From the NCBI GenBank assembly GCA_000827325.1, contig KN832882.1, positions 475,050 through 539,049 on the forward strand: a stretch of 64,000 bases of DNA, written 5' to 3'. This DNA comes from Oidiodendron maius Zn (lineage: Eukaryota; Ascomycota; Leotiomycetes; Myxotrichaceae). The position numbers were made by a program, and so were the translations under genes. The stretch's first letter is position 1. Each line of letters starts with the position of its first letter. Under the pieces are notes generated by a model. It saw only the letters and a list, made by a program, of their open reading frames with translations. It had not been told where the DNA came from and ran no database searches. Below, in pieces: positions 1 through 12,611 of this stretch.

Positions 1-105
1 TGGCCCATCGCATCTTTCCTAACGAGTGTGTGTCCTAGTCCATCGTATCTTCCTTAACGAGTGTTTCCCAGTCCATTCCATCTTGTAACGAGCGTTTTCA
101 ATTCA
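1..105. repeat. Imperfect tandem repeat, about 3 copies of 33-38 bp
   Basis: Three successive segments (about 1-38, 39-71 and 72-105) share a core of the form CCATC.TATCTT..TAACGAG followed by GTGT or GCGT and CCTAGT/CCCAGT. The third copy is the most diverged. It lies downstream of the secreted-protein gene on the minus strand. No coding role is seen. Confidence 0.6.
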
Positions 106-139
106 TATTTAATTCAGATCGATCCATCCAGGATGTTAT

Positions 140-854
140 CTAGCAGTACTGCTTGTTGTTTTGATCTTGAGTCGTAAACCCAGAGACTCCATAAGGATCA
201 GCCTTCTGCCCATTAGCGTCCAAGAAGGTGAGAGGCGCTCCGCCACCAGCCTGAGGGTTATTGGCTGGTTGAAGCAAGCTGAAACCACTACTCTTATCAA
301 GGTTGTAGTCCAAGGTGACGTTGGTAGGAAGATTGGGACTAGAGTACAGTGTGCAAGATCTCTTTCCGTTATCCTTGCTGGGCACGAAGGTATGCTTGTA
401 GACCCAGTTAGTGCAAGAGAGAGGACGTTCGAGGCAGGCAGCGATGCAGTCGCAGGCGGAATGAATGCCGTCTTTTGCATAAAGGTCAACTTCGGTGACG
501 ACGCCAGTCATATCAATGCCCTGGAAGTCTGAGAGGAGTTAGATCAATAGTTGAGACTTAATTAGACATTCTTAGTATTACTTACAACGTACGCATCCAC
601 TCTTGCCATTAGGGACATTTAAGTGCGGGAACTTCCTGACGGTGATGTCGTTCTGGCAGATAGCACCGTCACTATAATTTCTTAGCGGGGAAAAAATAAA
701 CTTTAGGTTTAGTCTCAACTTACTATCGGCGAGAGCTGTCTTCGAAGATGTTATATTTATGGTCTAAATCATCGTTGTCGCGTTCGACACTCAGAGGGCT
801 GGCGAAAGCCGATGAAAGGAAAACGACGAAAAGAGAGGTAGCTGTGACACGCAT
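140..854 (-). CDS. Small secreted cysteine-rich protein, 201 aa, three exons
   Basis: Exons 854-724, 671-586 and 528-140 join in frame across two GTAAGT...AG introns of 52 and 57 bp, giving 201 residues. The N-terminus (MRVTATSLFVVFLSSAFA) is a clear signal peptide, so the protein should be secreted. The mature part has eight cysteines; four are clustered as CDCIAAC...SC, followed by a WVY...SCTLYS stretch that faintly resembles PAN/apple-type folds. The C-terminus is rich in N, Q and G and ends in a cysteine. A TATATA run near 920-926 could be the minus-strand TATA element. No enzyme motif is visible. It could be an effector or a wall-associated protein; the function is unknown. Confidence 0.75.
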
Positions 855-859
855 TTTGA

Positions 860-2700
860 ATGAATTTGCCGAAATATTCGTTGTAAAGTTTGTTGGCTAG
901 AGTTGGAAGTTTGAAATGGGATATATAGAAATGTTGGACTGGTCTTGATGGTATATAAAGGTAGTGAGAGCTAGTGTTTGTTTGGAGTTTCTTTCATCTG
1001 AGGGCATCAATCCCTTTATATCATGGCCCTTCAAACCATGAGAGTTATTTTCATATCTCGACTCTCCTACCAACTCGTATTATCCCGCTCGACCTATCAG
1101 TTAGACTTACCAACATCATGGCTCATCAGTTTGGGCGTCGAGTGCTGTAATGACGAGTCCAATCAGATCAACCCGAGATGAATGCGTTTTGCTCTCTTAC
1201 CTAAGTCGGATATAAGCTGACATGAGAGGCTCGCGTGGATATGAGCGGCACTTTTTTAAGGCTGATCTAATATTAGGCGCGTCATGTGCCTATGGTACTT
1301 AATGGAATTGGGCGATGCTATGCGCTATGAAGTAGTTGGGAAAATAATGAACTGTGAAGGAACTAGAGTCTCAAATGAATGCAGCCGTGCTTTGTATCAT
1401 TAAGTATGACAGGAAATGTATCAATAGAGTAGACCACTTGCTGCGCTATGAAATACAATTCGAGACAAAGCCAAATCGCATTTCTGCACTCGATCGTGTC
1501 GCTGAAATCCGGGGTACCATTACCTCCTCTGGGACTTTGTATCGATTAGACCTATCAAACATCCCGATCTCTACGTCTTCGATGTAGGAGGAGCTGTAAC
1601 TCAGTGCATCGTAAGGTGCTCGGACCATATAATTAGGAGGCTAATGTCTACTGTCGGCCAAGTAAATTTGCACAAACTCTATCGCATCAGTCTGACCTGT
1701 GGAATATCTTACACGAGGTTCTACAAAGACCGATAGAATATCAAGAGGCATGTTTATGCATCGCGCCTAGCCCTACAATCCCTAAAGATGGCTTAAAACT
1801 AGACGCGTGTGGAATCACCTAATATCTATGTTTGGACTAGCAATTAAATCTCGAACTTTGTGGACCATCTTACCCTGCAATATCCCTGGCATGCTGTATT
1901 AGAAGCATCAAGACGAATTTCTCCATGCTGCAGGGCTGGCACAGGCGCGAGCCAGCCCCAGGCAGAAGCCAGGACGGTAGCTATTAACTATAGGCTCGGC
2001 AGACCCGAAAAACGAAGCATAGCCATGCGCGCTAATTTTCTCTGCTGTTAGTTAAATTTAAAGGTCGAATAATATTTAAGGGTTGGGACTCTGCCATCTT
2101 GCATGCATTACAGTTGTCCTGTCTTACTCATACGCCAAAGCCTCCACAAAAGCATAGCCCCAGCCTCCACGGGCCAGCCCCCAGTCAGCCGCACAGGGGC
2201 CAACCCGACAAAAACGATCGGCAAGTTGCGAAGCAAAACCTCAGGTGGAAAGAATAGTCGAAGATATCTCTATTTGATACATTATATAACCCATTATTAA
2301 CTTAATTGATAATAATAAGCTGATGTGCCTCAGCAGGTCGTCCCGTGCCCCTGAGGGCCTCTATAGGCCTACTATTACTTGGCCAGGACAGCAAAGGGTG
2401 CTGAGGGAACTCATGGCCTCTTGGTTTTGCTATATCAAGACCCGTAGCATTGTACTCTGCACCGCGTGCTAGACCTACGTCTTACCTTCCTGTACAGCCA
2501 AGGTCTCAGGTAGCCATTACACGATCACAAAGAACCCTAGCTACCAGCACTGCTCGAACTAGGTCAAATGCTAGCTTTTCATTATAGGGTAGAGAATTCT
2601 TTTTAATACTTTCATAAACGGTCCTATATATATGGCTAACAATTGTATTAGAACAGGCTGTACCTATAGAAACTCTCCTAGGTAGGAACGAACTCCTCAG
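860..2700. other. Non-coding stretch, no supported gene
   Basis: This holds the promoter side of the secreted-protein gene, then mostly mixed and AT-rich DNA with many stops in all frames. The stretch from about 2290 to 2700 is rich in TA dinucleotides and looks RIP-eroded. The short open frames here have no recognisable motif or splice context. Confidence 0.5.
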
Positions 2701-3480
2701 GCCCTACAAACCTGTTGTCCCTCAAGAACTCGCCATCCACTATTTCAAAAGCGGCCTGGAGCTACAGTACGGTCGGGTGCTTGTAGCCAAAGAGGATTCA
2801 GAGCATGTTGTCTTTCCGAACGCGATGGAAGGGCGTGTCCGATATAACGCTGCTGCTTCTCTCGTCATGAAGTAGCAGATGCCTTTCATTCTCGGTATTA
2901 CGGACTAACTGGGGCAGAAAATCGCGCGCTACTAATTCGAAGCCTGTTGCACTCGTCTGGCATCCGGTGCGACCAGGTAGGAAAAAGTCTACCCATCTAT
3001 AGTGCTGGCAGACACCTTGAGGAACGAGCTCGTCGAACCTCCGTCCATAAGCAGCGAACGTCCAGATATAGCTGGCTGATGGCTTTCTGGCTGCTGTATC
3101 TGGCCCAAGAAGTTGCACAGGGCTACGTGAACGAAGAACTGGAAAGTACCGGTCTCCATTACGCGGATCGACACATTGTCTCTTTCATGCTCAAAGAATT
3201 TCTCTTTGTCTATTTATTTGTATTCGGGATGCACTCGGCGCAGTAATCCGGTTGTAGAGATGACTTCACAATCGATGACTCCGACACGCGTTCCATGCAC
3301 CTTAAACGTTCCTACGTCGGGATCGTAGGGAATTTCGCAGTAGCTCTGCCCCCGCGTAGCTCCCTCTCTGCTGTCCGCCCGGCGGGATTTAATGTCGCCT
3401 GCATCCAAACATTTTAGCACGGCATCCATATCTCAGGGCTTAGAGGGGAAGTCAACGCACCCGGAGGTGCATTTGATTCC
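2700..3480 (-). pseudogene. Decayed HET-like gene (tentative)
   Basis: Two minus-strand reading frames carry protein-like sequence. One covers about 3429-2989 with an in-frame TAA where CAA (EYKQIDKEK) would fit. The other covers about 3118-2700 with TGA and TAG where TGG and CAG would fit. The tail (VRKDNML.ILFGYKHPTVL...FEIVDGEFL) recalls the C-terminal part of HET-domain proteins, where a W-I-L-G...P.VLR...L.GE pattern is usual. The stops and the frame change show it is dead. The stop types fit C-to-T damage by RIP. The family call is an inference from pattern only. Confidence 0.4.
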
Positions 3481-4125
3481 TCGCAGCATGAGTGCTAGCA
3501 TTTTCGCTGCGAGCACATTGGTTCGTAAAATTACAACCCAGAGTGATCGCTTTGGAAGTATTGCATTCAACGCACTACAGGGTGACATGAGTGCATTATT
3601 CGTATTACAAGCCGGAGAATCCTTAATTGCTGTACTCTAATTGAGAGTATTTCAACTTGTATTAAGCAGATTCGGCACACCGGAAGTCATCGGGCTTTCT
3701 CGGCACAGTACCTGAGCAGCTGCGAATATATTTCGCGTTCATTCGGAAGCCTCTCTGGTTTGTTTGTGCAGTCCGAGTTGATATTAACGATGCCGATTTT
3801 GCTGCAATACACCAGCTTCATAAATTATCAGGTCTTTAAGAGGTAGCTGTGTAGGGTCGAGTCTCCGATGACGGCAAGGGCTCGCCAAAATACTGTACCT
3901 AACTTTGGTCTCAATGTTGGTCACAGGGGTAAATAGCTGGAACCAACATCACAAAAATTTGATTGGCTGCCAACACAACATACCCATGTACCCCTTTCCT
4001 GGCTGAAACAAATCCCAATGCGCAAGGTGTCCAACGTTGTCAGTATGAAAATCTCTCCAATAATCCCTTGTGGATCTTCATATCTAACTCATTGATCTGC
4101 TCTTCTCATCTGGGGATTCACTAAG
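3480..4125. other. Intergenic stretch and promoter region
   Basis: I see no gene here. The last 100 bp before 4126 is pyrimidine-rich, as is common upstream of fungal start codons. Confidence 0.4.
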
Positions 4126-6695
4126 ATGTCTTCAAGGCCCCATTCTCCCCCTACGTCTGATCAGCGTGAAGCCACTCCAGGTAGTGAGAAGGATGATGTA
4201 GATGACGAGGACCCCAGCAAGCTCCCAGCTCATATTCAATCGGTCAGAGATGGATTGTTAGACTTCAACCATTTCATAGGATTGCGAGCCGCTATGCTGA
4301 TAGCTGAAGAAAAGGACGAGGACGTTATTCCGCTATCAGCATACAAACCTGACTGCGTTGGCAAACCGGAGCAAGCAAGGGAGTCCGAATTTGTTGAAAG
4401 TGCACAGCGCTTGGTAGCAGACGCACAAAATGTTGATCCGCAAAACAGGCATGAATGGTACAAACTATTTCGAGCAGTTATGACCGGGCGAATGGATAGT
4501 GCCCACTATGTGTAAGTCGGTTAAAAGGGAGCTTTAGATCTCTGCTGAATGAATGCCTGATAGATCCAATGTGCATAAGAGCATCGCATGGTGAGTGTTA
4601 TTCGAATATCCAATATACCCTGTGTCGTAACAGCTAGAAGGGCAAATAACGAAAATTGGCTTGCCACTGCCACTTTAGATCAACCCAAGTCTCCAACCAC
4701 GACTCTCATGACAGGTCTGTATTTTGGATTTCCTGTTCAAGAAGCCGACCAACGAGCAGCAACGGGCTTCAAGAGTGATTCATCGTTTGATAATTACACC
4801 AGAGAACAACTTGCTAAGCTCACCACGCAAGGGCTCAATTGTGTGCTTGATGTTCCGTCTTCAGTTGACGAGACCATGGCACAAACGACCAGCAAAAAGC
4901 CACAGCCTCAATTAATATGTTTTCCTTGGGGAATATTTGAGGCTCACGGCGACTTGAAATCGCCCGAAGTAAATGAAGTTTCGTTTGCCATTGCCGTTTC
5001 TCAAGTCTCCGCAGCTGCGTCAACTGCACTCTCGATGTTCGAAAGACTGGCAAAATTTGCAGACGAAAGGCACGACGGCCAACACATCTCGCCTGTGATC
5101 GCCATCACATCGGTTGGGGCAAACACCACAGTGTGGCTTGCTTACTGTGATATCGTCGATGATAAGTTTCGAGATCATGTAAGAGCTCTCGCTCATGTTG
5201 AAAAATAGAAACTAACAAACCAACAGAAAATGATCAGTATATGGGAGGGTACAATCACCAAGATCTGGGATGCCATTCAATTTTGTCGCATCATAGACAA
5301 CCTTTTCTTTTGGGCTCAGCATTGCTTGAAGCCTAAGGTCACGCACTTCTTGAGTCAGTGGAGACTGAGGTATTGCCCTAATGTCCCGAATATTTATTCC
5401 CTGCTTGAGATGGATACGGAGACAGCAGAAATTGTCCATAAGGCTCAAGATCGTTTGAGCTCTTTGGGATTATCCCCGAACGAAGATCTACCTGCGCTCG
5501 TTCGGCAAGCTGTAGTATTACGGGAAGTTATGAGATCGAGCAACATAGAGGTAAAAGCAGATTCAGCATCAAAAGAAGAAAAGAAACATCTAGCAACAGT
5601 CATATCCTTGCCTTCACGTCCCAGAGCCAGCAGTTTGGAAGCCGCTCCATCTAGTTCAACAGAGTCTCGGCAAGGAACCAGTCCAAAAATTCGTCCAAAA
5701 GGAAAGGAAATTCCGCACCAGGATAGTGATGTTCCCGCCGAGAAAAGCGAGAAAGATACCGCTGAGTCTTCTAAGTCACATAATACCCATATGCTCCAAC
5801 TAAAGTCACCTCCCAAACATCAAACAGCTTTCCCAGTCTTCCCAGATAAGGACAAGAAATCTACCAGCGAGAACTCCATAGCCCTGGAAGATATAAAAAG
5901 TGAGCACTCCATGAGATATCCTCTCTCCTGCAATTGGGCATGTACTGATATTTTTCCCCAGCTGCCTCAACCGATGTCTTGACCAATACACAGACTTTGA
6001 ACTCTAAACGGCCTACTATTTCCGAAGTGGACTGGACAGGCAACAATAAAATATTGGTTTTCAACCCTCGCCAGATCAAAACCTCGAGTGCCGAGGAAAG
6101 GAAAAGCCCATTGCCTGGATTATCGAAGGAACTAAACGATGCTAATTTAAACTTTGTACAAAGAACCCTTCGCTCAATGGCGACTAGGGTGGAGAATGGG
6201 CATGTCCTACCTCTAGAGAAACAGAAACGCCGAAATTTAGACCTTTTACTTGAAGAGAAAAATCCGCGGAATATAAAAATTCCATCGAGCAGGCTGCCAA
6301 GAAAAGTCTCGGATAAGAAAAACAGCGCAAATCGGCTATCACCTTCACCAAGCCCCTTCATCTCGGAAACTTTCAAAGTTAGCTTCGAGGTCTTGTTAGA
6401 CTTGGACATGACCGGACCAAGCGTTCCAATAACACATCGACATGGACCCTACCCTACACTTCGCGTAGAGGCCATGGAGTACGTGGAGTATCCATGGGGA
6501 ACGGATTTACACTCATACATTCGTAGAAAGACTCCTGCGCAACAGCCAAGCATTATAGAGCCTCTACCTCCTCTACCCGCCTCTCCGTTGAAGACCAGGA
6601 TTCCCTGGAAAGATAAATACATCATAGTGAGATTACCACCTGTCAGCCCAGCATCGGTGTCAATCGAGCGAAAGAGTGATTCTCCAGCATCGTAG
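4126..6695 (+). CDS. Uncharacterised fungal protein with EAH/EVK-type core, 785 aa, five exons
   Basis: Exons 4126-4511, 4564-4590, 4641-5178, 5227-5899 and 5962-6695 join in frame (2358 nt). The introns are 48-62 bp with donors GTAAGT, GTGAGT, GTAAGA and GTGAGC; the second exon is only 27 nt. Residues around 230-330 contain LICFPWGIFEAH, a region rich in A/S (VSQVSAAASTALSMFERL), then PVIAITSVG...VWLAYCD and ISIWEGTITKIWDAIQFCRIIDN. This order matches a widespread uncharacterised fungal family in which the first motif is usually FPW..VEVK; that motif hints at a PD-(D/E)XK-like fold, but here the lysine position is H. The C-terminal 400 residues are polar and low-complexity. The start has ATG with acidic Ser/Pro-rich sequence after it. 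Function unknown. Confidence 0.65.
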
Positions 6696-7619
6696 AACAG
6701 GGACAAATGTGGAAAACATAGGTAGCATCATGTACAAAACTTAACCTCATCTCCAAAGTACTTTCCAGGCCTTCATTTATCCTATATAAAACTGTGTTTG
6801 ATCTCAAGACGTAAAATTCTCTTCTATCACCTTCGCATCCAAATCCGAATCATGCATATCAAAATATTAGCATACTGCAACTTCTTTTGGTATTGATCGG
6901 CCTTTTACCAGACTCTACCAACCCAAATAGAAAACCTCAAGTCGCGCTTTCCGCCAGATCTTCCGCCCAGGCATAGACCTGATCGAGTAACCTCAGGCAC
7001 CAATACCCCTCTCCACATTCTATGCGTGGAAGTTGCTGAGCTTCACCATTACTCCATTGCTACATCCAATTTTATCACAAGCATACCTTTCAACGTTCAT
7101 CTGAGCGATTACACCCACACCGCCCTGGCTTACCGGCTGGGTCGTCACAACGCTAGTGAAACGTAGTAAACATGATGACTCCTAGATTACAGGAAGGGAG
7201 CCCTAATAAGAAGATACCGACTCCCTCTAAGGGATCTGTAAGAAATAGTCTGCCTTTTAAATTGAGCTGAGCTTTACGACATAATATCTGTCCCAGTAAT
7301 ATCATACACATATCGCTAGTGTTGCGCTTGTAATTCCCTGCTATTGCGCTAGCCTCGTGTAGGCATCCTTACAATTTCCGTTTAGTTATAAATTTTAGGC
7401 TAAGGGATTAATACTAAGGAAAGAGTACTAATAGATAAGTCTTACTTGCACTAAATACTAGTAATTTATTAACTATATTACTAAAAAAGATTTTTCGCGA
7501 TTTTAATTTATACCCTACATTCAACCTTAAACCTCAATATAAAATTAAATAACTACGAAATCTGGAACTAGCGACCCTGGTTCTACTACCCTTCGAGTCA
7601 CCTGCATCCCTCCGGCGTT
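6696..7619. other. Intergenic, becoming AT-rich towards the LINE
   Basis: From about 7230 to 7560 the DNA is very AT-rich with RIP-like TA runs. It may include the 5' untranslated part of the LINE that starts coding at 7620, but I cannot place a 5' boundary. No host gene is seen. Confidence 0.4.
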
Positions 7620-9101
7620 ATGGCGGCTCCAATGGTGGTCGATGACGGATACACTGGTCTTGAGCAAAGCGTGCACCACCCACTGGCAGGCGCAAGTATG
7701 CATGCGCAGACCCAGCGAAGCAGCGGCGATAAGGGAGAAGGGGGGCTGGAGGGTAATCACGAGGATCTCTTGCGACCATTCAAAGACTATGTGATACTAG
7801 GTAAAGAGGAGGGCTTTATTGTGATGCTGAGGGAGGTCCTCGCGACGCGTCAAAACACGCTAGGAGCCAGCACCACGACAGAGTTGAACAACCTGCAAAC
7901 CACCATCGAGACACTGGCAAAAACGGTTAAGGAGGCCCTACCGGGGCCTGAGAATACATCCAAGAAGACGTGGGCGGCAGTGGCAACGGGGGTACGCGGT
8001 ACCAGCGAGGGAGCAGTATACGCGCCGAAGGTAGTTATCCCAGAGCGACAAACCCGGGAAATCGTAGTGCAAGCTCCAGGGCAGAGCGAGGACCTGGCTA
8101 AAAGAACGCCTGCCTAAGTGGTCAAGGCAGTCAATAAGGCATTAGGAGGGGACAGTGCAGTAGCAGCGAGGAGAATGCAGAGCGGCGATACAGTCCTAAC
8201 GTTTATAGGAAACGCAGAAGGCTTCACTAAGGAGACAGTATGGGTAGCGACTGCATTTGGAGTGTAGGTACAGGTGAAACGCAGGGAGTTCGTAGTTATA
8301 GTGAAGGGAATGGCAGCCTCTAGACTACGCAATATCCATAATCCAGCAGAGCTCCTTATTGAACTAAAGAAACATATACCTGGTATCGCCCGGTGCAAAA
8401 TACAGCTCCCTAAGACCCCTTACAGGCTATTCGCTGATGTAGTCCTATATATGAGCAGCGTAGTCGCCGCTCAGGAGGCTTGCCGAAGAGGTGTTATATT
8501 CGAGGCCCAAATTTTCAACGTTGAACCCTACTATACAGAAGTGCAGGTAAGGCGATGCTTTAGGTGCCACGCCTTCAGGCATATCGGACGGTACTGTGCC
8601 AAACAGGCTAGGTACGGCCACTGTACCTGCACAGTGCATGAAGGGGGAGAAGCCAACTGCCCAGAGAAGGAAGACAGCAGCAAGAAGAGGTGCGTCAACT
8701 GTAGAGGAGCTTATACTGTATAGGACCGGGACTGCCCTGCTGCCAAGCAGGAGAGCAGTAGAGCCCACCAGGCATACCTACACCGGCCACTCCAGTTTAA
8801 GGTTACCTAGGGAAACAGCAGCAGCAATACAGGCAATACACCAGCCCTACAACTAGAAGAAGATACAGACAGCTTCCGTCTAGTTATATACAAAAGACCA
8901 CTACAGCCAGGGAGCTCCTAGTGTACCCCTAGCCAGCCAGCAGCTAAGAGAGGAAGACCCCCAGGAACCGTCCAGGCAGCGAAGACATGTCAAGATATCG
9001 CAATGTTCGCCCGGCGAGGCCGTAGCGTAAGTGCAGTAAGGACCCAGGGAACACAAAGTACCCAAGATACTGCAGTAAGCAGCTCCGACCCCTTCCAATG
9101 A
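7620..9101 (+). pseudogene. LINE ORF1, gag-like with zinc knuckles
   Basis: The frame from ATG at 7620 runs to the TGA at 9099-9101, with about five internal stops (the first is TAA at 8115-8117) that look like CAA/CAG changed by RIP. After an N-terminal part with a coiled-coil-like stretch (TTTELNNLQTTIETLAKTV) comes a nucleic-acid-binding region. It includes CFRCHAFRHIGRYC, a CX2CX4HX4C knuckle, followed by further C..C...H...C and CVNC spacings. Its natural stop overlaps the ORF2 start as ATGA at 9098-9101, so ORF2 was probably translated by termination-reinitiation. Confidence 0.75.
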
Positions 9102-12100
9102 TACTATCGGTAGTATACTGGAATACAGGAAAGAACCAGGAGGCAGCGCCAATTGCGCTAGGGGATTGCAGCGAGTACGATATGATAGCTATACAGGAAC
9201 CAGCTAGGAGCTCAGGAACTGGACGACTCTACTGCCCAGCCAATGGCAAATACTACCTAGTCTATAGAGGCAACAGCCAGGCAGTGCTATATATCCATAA
9301 ACGCCACAGGATTGCAGGGTGGTTGCAGGCTACAGGGACAAACTGGTGTAGGGTCACCTTCAAGGATGGGCCTAAACTGCTAACAATATAGTCAATATAC
9401 TCACCATATAAGGGACCAGACTAGCAGAGCCCTCTCCAGACACTCCCTAAGAGACTGCCAGAGGGTCGCTACCTGGTAGTTGGCGATATAAACCTCCACC
9501 ACCTATAATGGGATAGAGAAGGGAGAACCTTGCAACATACAGAAGTGCTCCTCTTAATGATACAATACTGGAACCTTGTACTAGCTATACTGTAGGGAGA
9601 ACCTACTAGATAGAGAAATATAGAGCGTAGAGAGGATAGAGACGGAATATTAGACCTTGTATAGTATACAGAGACGCTGCAGGTATGCTATAAGGGGGGC
9701 CTAGACTACGCTGGATCAGACTATATAGCCCAACTCGTGCAAGTCAAAAGCATACAGCACTAGCGACCCCCTAGCGCACCACCAGGGTGGTTGTAGACAA
9801 AGATGGATAAAGACCTAGTGGCAATAGAAGCAAAAACCCTAAAAATACCCCTCCCTATCAGCTCCCTAGAAGCCCTCGATCATGCAACCGATCAGCTTAT
9901 ACAGCAGCTCCAGAGAATCGCTGACGTTTCGACCCTGCAGCGCAAGACTAGCTACGGTCAAGGCGAACTATAGTGGAACAAGGAAGTAGACGAGGCAGTG
10001 GTAGAGGCATCAGCGGCGCAATGCAGCTACCGTACAGTAGCATCGCAATATATATGGACAAAGCTTCAAGAAGCCACCCAGAAACAAAGGCAGGTGATCC
10101 AAGAAGCATGAACGAGGTGTTGGAGACTGGCCCTCGCTAGGGCCTTGAAGCAGCCAAAGACCCTTTGGAAACTCTAACGGTAGGTACGACTAAGAAGTCA
10201 TGCCCCTTAAGAGCCACCAACAATGCCGCTACTACGTCGAAGCGAGGACGCCCTTTAGTTAGCATTTACCTATAAAGAAAAGAGCGAAACCTTAGCAGGG
10301 AGGTTCTTCCCTGGTAGCGAAGCAGACCTCCAGGATATCGAGGACACTACCTGGGAAGAGGCTTCGACCCAGCAGCAATTCCCTATTGAAAAGGCAGTTA
10401 CTGCAGAGGAAATAGAGGAAAGACTTAAGTAGGGAGCCTGGAAAGCACCAGGACTGAGTGACGACCTCCTAGCAGGGTTCCTGAAGGTATACAGCAGACC
10501 CCTCTTAACGATTCTTGCAGCTATAACCCAAGCTAGCTTCAACCTCGAATACTTCCTGAAGCGGTTCTGCAGTGCAGGAGTAGTGGTCCTTAAGAAACCA
10601 GGCAAGACGCTAATACAGCAACAAACAGCTGGAGGCTGGAGACTAATCTCTCTGCTGAGTGTAGTTGGAAAACTTATCGAAGGGGTAATAGGGAGTCGAA
10701 TTGCAGACGCAGCAGAGTTGTAGCGACTACTACTAGAGGGTCAAACGGGGAACAGAAAAGGGCGGTCTACAGAACTTGCTATACACCTGGTCACTGAAGC
10801 AGTACAGACAGCCTGGAGCTATAGAGCAGTAGCCTCGCTACTCCAGCTTGATATTAAAGGAGCCTTCGATACAGTCAACCATACTAGGCTCCTAGACACC
10901 CTACACAAACAGGGCTTCCTGATGTGGGTAGTGAGGTGGACTAATAGCTACCTTGAAGCACACTCCGCAAGGCTTATGTTTGACGGCGAAGCGTTGGAGC
11001 TGATACAGATCAGAGCAGGGGTCCTATAGGGATCCCCCTTATCACTAATCCTATTCCTGCTCTATATAGCCTCGCTCTATAAAGCCCTAGAGAAGCATGG
11101 AAACCTGACAATTATAGGATTTGCAGACGATACAAACCTCCTAGTAGCTAGCCACGATGTCCAGGAGAACTGCCGGCGACTCGAGGGCATATTCAAGGTC
11201 TGCAAACGCTGGGCCAAAACAAGAGGTATAGAGTTTGCCCCTCAAAAGAGCGAACTTATACACTTTACCCGGAAGCATACAGGGTTCTTGAAGGTGGTTT
11301 GCCTGGCAGGATATATAATCAACCTAGTAGAGTCAGCCTGATTCCTTGGAGTCTAGCTGGATAGGAAGCTCCAGTGGAGTCGCTACCTGAAAGAAGTCAA
11401 GAAGAAGCTAGCTACCTAGAAGCTCGCACTTATAAAGCTTACAGCATTAGTCTGGGGATGCAGCCTAGCCCGTGTAAGAGAAATCTACACCAAGGTAATA
11501 AGGGCAACAATAGTATATGGAGCATCTGTATAGCATGAACCTAGTGAGGCAGGGGCGAACCCTAGGGGTATCGCTAACCACCTTAGTACAGTACAGTCTG
11601 ACTGCCTCTGTACAGTAACTGGAGGATATTGCGCAACCCAGATTCGACACCTCGAGGTTGAAGCAGCCACCCCACCAATCTATATATACCTCAACAAGAG
11701 AGTTGCAGAATTTGAGTCAAGGCTCGAATATACAGGCATGGCCAAGAAGGTGTATAGCGCCTGTACTGTAGTGGCGACCTGCCTCCGACGGCAGAGGACA
11801 AGAATCAGGCCGGTAGGACTGTAACTCCTGCCTAAGGGAGGAGAACAGAAGGTGAAGTAGGCAAGCAGGTGGTATGCTGAGGGGGAGCTGACAACAAATG
11901 AAGCAGTAGAGAGGGACTGGAGACTATAGTAGGAAGGTAAGGTCAAGATACAGGCGAGGTCCTAGGGAGGACCTAGTGTAGAACTGGCGGATATAGACCC
12001 TGAATTTAAAGGGAAGAAGGCACTCCAGAAACACTAGGGCCTCAAGAAGCATGAAAGCTCCCTTCTTATACAGATCCGTACAGGCAAGATAGGGCTCCGA

Positions 12101-12582
12101 GTATTCCTGTTCCAGTGAAGGGTCCTAGAAGTGAACACGCCGCTCTATCGCTGCAGCATTACAGGGGAAACGCCAGCCTATATAGTCCTCTATTGCCCAG
12201 AACTATAACAAGAGAGAGAGGAGCTCCAGAGGGCCCTCCTGCCATACCCCCTTCAAACCACCCGTGACTTCACAGCAGCAACGGCAGACCCAGCCTGTGT
12301 AGGGACGGTGGTAAGGTGGCTGCTAGCTACCGGCCGCCTCCCTGAGTTCTGGCGAGCCTGCAGGTATGCAGCAATCCAGGACCAGGAGGAGGAGGAGGAA
12401 GAAAGGGGGCTATAGAGGCTCTAGGTGGTATCATATAGTTGGCGGTAAGACCGGCTAAGTAGCAGCGAGGACCAGGCGAAGACGCTTCGTGCGTATAGGG
12501 ACCAATGCATAAGGGTTTCGTCCAGCCCTAAGGGGCACGGTTTACCTTATGATATTTCTAGTAGAGGTTCTGTAGCTAGATA
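9098..12582 (+). pseudogene. LINE ORF2, endonuclease plus reverse transcriptase
   Basis: ORF2 starts with MILSVVYWNTGKN and IAIQEPA, typical of the endonuclease/exonuclease/phosphatase fold (N and E metal-ligand regions), with GDINLHH further on (D-x-N motif). The reverse transcriptase catalytic motif GFADDTNLLV is encoded at 11117-11146. It is preceded by G-SPLSLILFLLYI, in which a TAG replaces the expected glutamine. The end carries a finger-like C...GETPAYIVLYCPEL. The frame does not shift between 9098 and the RT motif; damage is by stop codons only, more than ten in all. It is not able to make a full protein. Confidence 0.75.
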
Positions 12583-12611
12583 GCTAAACAGAGTATTAAT
12601 AATAATAATAA

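Larger units (their letters stand above)
7620..12611 (+). mobile_element. LINE (non-LTR retrotransposon), RIP-damaged, two ORFs
   Basis: A gag-like ORF1 is followed by an ORF2 with an apurinic-type endonuclease, a reverse transcriptase and a C-terminal CCHC-like finger. The element ends in an (ATA/TAA)n tail near 12594-12611, a usual LINE 3' end. Both ORFs keep frame over their whole length, but each has several in-frame TAA, TAG or TGA codons where CAA, CAG, CGA or TGG would fit, the signature of RIP. No RNase H was recognised between the RT and the finger. It resembles fungal LINEs such as the Tad-like group. The 5' limit is not defined. Confidence 0.85.
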
